A DNA stretch of 8,499 bases, from assembly GCA_937911795.1 (NCBI GenBank), contig CALDPJ010000134.1, positions 1-8,499 of the forward strand, written 5' to 3'. Under the pieces are notes generated by a model, which was not told where the DNA came from, did no database searches, and saw only the letters and a list, made by a program, of their open reading frames with translations. The DNA is from an uncultured Flavobacteriales bacterium (lineage in GTDB: Bacteria > Bacteroidota > Bacteroidia > Flavobacteriales_D > SKUL01). Made by a program: the position numbers and the translations under genes. Positions 6,401 through 8,499 of this stretch are shown one piece after another; positions within the stretch are counted from its first letter, which is position 1, and each line of letters begins with the position of its first letter.

Positions 6401-7730
6401 ATTTGTTGCCCAAGCTTCTGCCAAAGGTCACGACACCGAAAAGCTGGAAAAAATATGGAAGGATTGGGAAGCTTTCGCACTTTATGCTTTCAACAAATCA
6501 CATTCCACGTGTTACGCTTGGGTAGCTTACCAAACGGCATATCTAAAAGCCCATTATCCGGCAGAATATATGGCGGCGGTGCTTTCAAATAATATGAATG
6601 ATATTAAACAGGTCACATTTTTTATGGAAGAATGCAAGCGGATGGGATTGAAGATTTTGGGTCCAGACGTAAATGAATCTTTCCATAAATTTACCGTAAA
6701 CGACCAGGGCGCCATCCGTTTTGGGATGGGCGCCGTAAAAGGGGTTGGCAGTAATGCGGTTGCCACCATTGTAGAAAACAGAAAGGATGGGAAATACAAA
6801 TCGGTTTTTGATTTGGCAAAACGGATCGATCTGCGTTCTGCAAACAAAAAGGCTTTTGAAAACTTGGCGCTGGCCGGCGGTTTTGACAGCTTTGATACGC
6901 ACCGAGCGCAATATTTGCACCACGACGGCGACGGAGTGATGTTTATTGAAAAAGTGTTGCGCTATGCCGCCAAATATCAAGAAACGCAAAACTCCGCCCA
7001 GGTAAGTTTATTCGGCGATGCCAGCGAAGTGCAGATTCCTGAACCAGAAGTTCCACCTTGTGAGGAATGGGGAACCATGAAAAAACTGAAGCAGGAAAAA
7101 GAGGTTGTTGGCGTATATATTTCTGGCCACCCGCTGGACGATTTTAGAATAGAGATGGAAACATTCACCAATTGCCAGGTTTCAGACTTTAACCATCTGG
7201 AGGATTTCTTAAATAAGGAATTGTGTTTTGGCGGGGTTGTGAGCGATGTGCAGCACCGCGAATCAAAAGCAGGAAAGGGTTGGGCCATTTTTACTGTGGA
7301 AGATTATGAGGACAGTTATGAATTCAAAATTTTTGGCGAAGAATATTTAAAATGGCGTCATTTTCTTGTTCCGAATGGCTTCATTTATGGGCGGGTTTTT
7401 GTAAAGGAAGGCTGGACGAATCGTGAAACCGGCAAAAAAGGTGAGCCGCGACTTCAGTATAATACAATACAACTGCTTCACGATTTGATGGAAACCCATA
7501 GCAAAAAACTCACGCTTACATTACCTTTGAACGATTTGAAGAAAGATAAAATAGATTCCCTGAAAGATTTGGTAAAAACCCACAAAGGAGAAAAACAACT
7601 ATTTTTTGTGGTATTTGAAAATGAAGAAAAAATCCAGCTCACAATGCCCAGCCAGAAACATAAGATTGCCATTTCAAAAGAACTGCTCGTGGAACTGGAG
7701 CGGCAACAAATCCATTATAAATTAAATTAA
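3450..7730 (+). CDS. dnaE: DNA polymerase III alpha subunit with N-terminal DEDDh exonuclease domain
   Basis: Replicative polymerase catalytic subunit, 1426 residues against 1160 in E. coli. Residues 1-185 are a DnaQ-like 3'-5' exonuclease with all DEDDh residues: D6 and E8 (DTETTG), D105 (HNVEFD), H170 and D175 (HDAAYD). A Lys-rich linker (about 186-241) joins a PHP domain (242-480), with HLHCH (246-250), D281-H282 and E307. Several expected PHP ligands are replaced: S325 for His, G375 for Cys, and N442 and Y444 in the usual NDxHY motif. The polymerase core has GPGRGSAAGS (613-622), catalytic D655 and D657 (PDIDIDF), probably D895 (FADLIAM), and LYRPGP. Helix-hairpin-helix segments (about 1090-1150), a clamp-binding motif QVSLF (1184-1188), an SGHPLDDF segment (1225-1232) and an OB fold (about 1255-1335) follow. 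The exonuclease fusion occurs in other Bacteroidota. It is probably monocistronic, from its own promoter. Confidence 0.97.
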   Translation: MFLIFDTETTGLPKNWKAPITDSDNWPRMVQLAWQLHDERGALVSSGNYIVRPDGFDIPYNAAKIHGITTERAQRDGKPLCDVLAAFAVDLSRTKYAVGHNVEFDISVVAAEQFRDGCDHEILQQLSKLDTKDLSVDFCQLPGGKGGKYKWPTLTELHQKLFSEPFADAHDAAYDVDATARCFFGLITCAAIKVPEVTDVGVVRYEAPQLDAANFADTPAKQDSNKLKVNKNKAISDDVDQAVFTHLHCHSQFSILQSTSDIATLVNRAAELKFPALAITDHGNMMAAFQFVRKALAAGIKPIVGCELNLCRDRKDRSTKDDGFSSVLMAKNKNGYQNLCKLSSYAFTEGFYYVPRIDRELLLKYKEDLIVLSGGLWGEVPYKILNEGREPAEEAFVWWKENFGDDFYVELNRHGLQEEQVVNDTLLEFCEKYDVKYIAANNSYYTHKEDAVSHDILLCIKDGENKEKPKRYIGKRGREFRFGFPNDEFYLKTDQEMKQIFADLPEAIFNISEVLDKCESYELARDVLLPKFDIPEEFIDVADEADGGKRGENAYLRQLTYKGAEMRWGEISDEVRDRLDFELETIAKTGYPGYFLIVQDFCRAAREMGVSVGPGRGSAAGSAVAYCTGITNVDPIKYDLLFERFLNPDRVSMPDIDIDFDDEGRQRVIDYVIEKYGSQQVAQIITYGTMAAKSSIRDAGRVLQLPLSDTDRVAKLVPDIKLAKLFGFDEKALSNHFKKSADDLEKAKELIKVAEGKGLEAETIQQARILEGSVRNTGIHACGVIITPDDITNYVPVATSKDTVMVCTQYDNAVAEDAGLLKMDFLGLKTLTIIKDAVQLIKERHGVEIVPDDIPLDDEKTYGLFQRGETVAIFQYESAGMQKYMMQLKPTVFADLIAMNALYRPGPIEYIPSFIARKHGTEDISYDLPDCKEYLEETYGITVYQEQVMRLSQKLVGFTKGEADTLRKAMGKKQKPVLDKLKPQFVAQASAKGHDTEKLEKIWKDWEAFALYAFNKSHSTCYAWVAYQTAYLKAHYPAEYMAAVLSNNMNDIKQVTFFMEECKRMGLKILGPDVNESFHKFTVNDQGAIRFGMGAVKGVGSNAVATIVENRKDGKYKSVFDLAKRIDLRSANKKAFENLALAGGFDSFDTHRAQYLHHDGDGVMFIEKVLRYAAKYQETQNSAQVSLFGDASEVQIPEPEVPPCEEWGTMKKLKQEKEVVGVYISGHPLDDFRIEMETFTNCQVSDFNHLEDFLNKELCFGGVVSDVQHRESKAGKGWAIFTVEDYEDSYEFKIFGEEYLKWRHFLVPNGFIYGRVFVKEGWTNRETGKKGEPRLQYNTIQLLHDLMETHSKKLTLTLPLNDLKKDKIDSLKDLVKTHKGEKQLFFVVFENEEKIQLTMPSQKHKIAISKELLVELERQQIHYKLN

Positions 7731-7735
7731 GAGGC

Positions 7736-7766
7736 AGGCCTTAAAATCTGTGTGAAAGGGCCTTTT
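7736..7766 (+). terminator. Weak intrinsic terminator candidate after dnaE
   Basis: Six nt past the dnaE stop, AGGCCTT (7736-7742) can pair with AAGGGCCT (7756-7763) with one bulged G. The 13-nt loop is AT-rich and the stem is followed by TTT. The stem is short and the T run is only three bases after it, so termination here is plausible but not strong. A second imperfect inverted repeat, AGGAATT-TCG-AATACCT (7772-7788), has one mismatch and no T run. Confidence 0.32.
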
Positions 7767-7838
7767 AGCATAGGAATTTCGAATACCTCAATTTACTAAA
7801 CATATATTAAGGCTGTATAAATTCGCATAAAAATTAAC

Positions 7839-7846
7839 TATTTTTG
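7839..7846 (+). promoter_or_regulatory. Candidate promoter -7 box (TATTTTTG) for the FMN reductase gene
   Basis: TATTTTTG is an exact match to the Bacteroidota -7 consensus TAnnTTTG, 23 nt before the ATG at 7870. The leader would be about 18 nt and is A-rich without Shine-Dalgarno, as is common in this phylum. No convincing TTTG -33 box is present at the expected distance. The surrounding gap is very AT-rich, so chance matches are possible. Confidence 0.45.
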
Positions 7847-7869
7847 GAAATCATTAAAAAACAAAAATT

Positions 7870-8484
7870 ATGGCAAAAAAAATAGCAGTGTTAGTAGGGA
7901 GCTTAAGAAAAGAGAGCTTTAACAGAAAAATAGCAAATGAATTGAGCCGCCTTTCATCAGACGGATTTGATCTGGAAATAATAGAAATCGGAAATTTACC
8001 ATTGTACAGTGAAGATTTGGATCAGAATCCGCCACAGGAATGGATAGATTTCCGTCAGAAAATTAAAAATTCGGATGGTATACTGGTGGTTTCACCGGAG
8101 TACAACAGAACCATTCCGGGTGCGCTGAAAAATGCAATTGACGTCGGTTCCAGGCCTTACGGAAGTTCGGTGTGGCCGGGAAGACCCGGAGGTGTGGTCA
8201 CTTCTTCTATCAGTTCGCTGGGAGGTTTGGCTGCCAATCATCACATTCGCCAGGCTTTTGTATTCATCGATGTTCCGCTGATGCAGCAGCCTGAAGCCTA
8301 CATCGGACATTCCTCACAAATCTGGAACGACGACGGCACCGCTGTGGCAGGCGACTTCACCGTCACCATCAGTGGCGACTCCGGCGTGGTGGCCACCGAC
8401 CCGGGCAGCGCCGCCCCGGGCGCTCCGGCGTTGCAGATAGGATCACCGGGATGGAGGCATCGCCCGCAGAACACAAGCTGCTGA
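7870..8484 (+). CDS. NAD(P)H-dependent FMN reductase family protein; C-terminus replaced at a sequence junction
   Basis: The first 157 residues are a flavodoxin-fold FMN reductase of the ChrR/SsuE-like group, which reduce FMN, quinones or similar acceptors with NAD(P)H. The phosphate-binding loop GSLRKESFNRKIA (10-22) and the flavin-site motif SPEYNRTIPGALKNAID (75-91) are clear, as are RPYGSSVWPGRPGG and QPEAYIGHSSQIWNDDGT (140-157). The family then normally continues with a short helix rich in ST.EFL..F...F and ends near residue 185. Here it switches after T157 (base 8340) to AVAGDFTVTISGDSGVV..., GC-rich and unlike the family, stopping at 204. The frame stays open across the join, but the last 47 residues are probably not native. 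The true 3' end is lost. Start ATG at 7870 has the family-typical N-terminus. Family call is sure; substrate is not. Confidence 0.8.
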   Translation: MAKKIAVLVGSLRKESFNRKIANELSRLSSDGFDLEIIEIGNLPLYSEDLDQNPPQEWIDFRQKIKNSDGILVVSPEYNRTIPGALKNAIDVGSRPYGSSVWPGRPGGVVTSSISSLGGLAANHHIRQAFVFIDVPLMQQPEAYIGHSSQIWNDDGTAVAGDFTVTISGDSGVVATDPGSAAPGAPALQIGSPGWRHRPQNTSC

Positions 8485-8499
8485 TCGTCGGTGGGGGTC
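8341..8499. other. High-GC foreign or chimeric segment at the window end
   Basis: By hand count 111 of 159 bases are G or C (about 70%), against about 51% for 8041-8340 and less elsewhere. In the plus-strand frame continuing the reductase, 28 of 32 codons from 8341 to 8436 end in G or C, which suggests coding DNA of a high-GC organism. The minus-strand frame sharing the same wobble positions is equally GC3-rich, so the strand of this piece is uncertain. The change falls where reductase homology ends. Most likely an assembly chimera joined through a short shared stretch such as gacgacggcacc (8329-8340); recent insertion is the alternative. Confidence 0.7.
8451..8499 (+). CDS. Start of a probable FAD/NAD(P)-binding oxidoreductase, cut by window end
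   Basis: From the ATG at 8451 the first 16 codons read MEASPAEHKLLIVGGG. A short polar leader followed by a hydrophobic strand and GGG is how many FAD- or NAD(P)-dependent oxidoreductases begin (Rossmann GxGxxG dinucleotide fold, for example sulfide:quinone reductase-like proteins). AGGA at 8439-8442 lies 8 nt before the start, a normal Shine-Dalgarno position; this fits a non-Bacteroidota source. Only 16 residues are visible, so the subfamily cannot be named. It belongs to the high-GC segment, not to the Bacteroidota genome. Confidence 0.5.
   Translation, partial: MEASPAEHKLLIVGGG

Noticed and set aside
8341..8484. The final 47 codons as a genuine novel C-terminal domain of the FMN reductase
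   Set aside because: Composition and codon use differ sharply from the rest of the gene, and family similarity stops at the same point; a chimeric join is simpler.

Overview
The window looks like chromosomal DNA from a member of the Bacteroidota, probably a flavobacterium-, cytophaga- or Marinilabiliales-like lineage rather than a Bacteroides. Four things point there: the RimM start and core (MRKEDCFYLG...), a ribosomal protein S16 with a long acidic tail, a LysM-containing DUF1571 protein, and a DNA polymerase III alpha subunit with an exonuclease domain fused to its N-terminus. Starts lack clear Shine-Dalgarno sequences, and several upstream regions carry TAnnTTTG, the -7 box of Bacteroidota promoters. 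The organism assignment is inferred from protein features, not from a database search.

Layout. Positions 1-1540 (minus strand) hold a compact translation operon, rpsP (S16), rimM (30S maturation) and the first 51 codons of trmN6 (tRNA1Val A37 methyltransferase), with gaps of only 18 and 2 nt. A short divergent region (1541-1647) separates it from a plus-strand HD-superfamily phosphohydrolase of the YpgQ/YedJ type (1648-2319). That gene converges, with a 17-nt gap, on a minus-strand exported DUF1571 protein with an embedded LysM domain (2337-3236). After a 213-nt divergent intergenic region comes the replicative polymerase gene dnaE (3450-7730), half of the window. A 139-nt gap holds a weak terminator candidate and a good -7 box. 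It leads to an NAD(P)H-dependent FMN reductase-family gene (7870 onward).

The last ~160 bases do not match the rest. At about 8340 the reductase stops resembling its family, G+C jumps from ~51% (8041-8340) to ~70% (111 of 159 bases, hand count), and codon use becomes GC3-rich. An ATG at 8451 starts a new protein with a dinucleotide-binding GGG motif. The best explanation is a chimeric assembly join or a very recent insertion of high-GC DNA, so the reductase C-terminus should not be trusted.

The window is mainly core housekeeping (translation, replication) with two accessory-type genes. I found no defence system, CRISPR array, mobile element, tRNA or rRNA. The most interesting biology is the polymerase: it has an intact DEDDh exonuclease fused ahead of a PHP domain whose metal-binding residues are partly lost.
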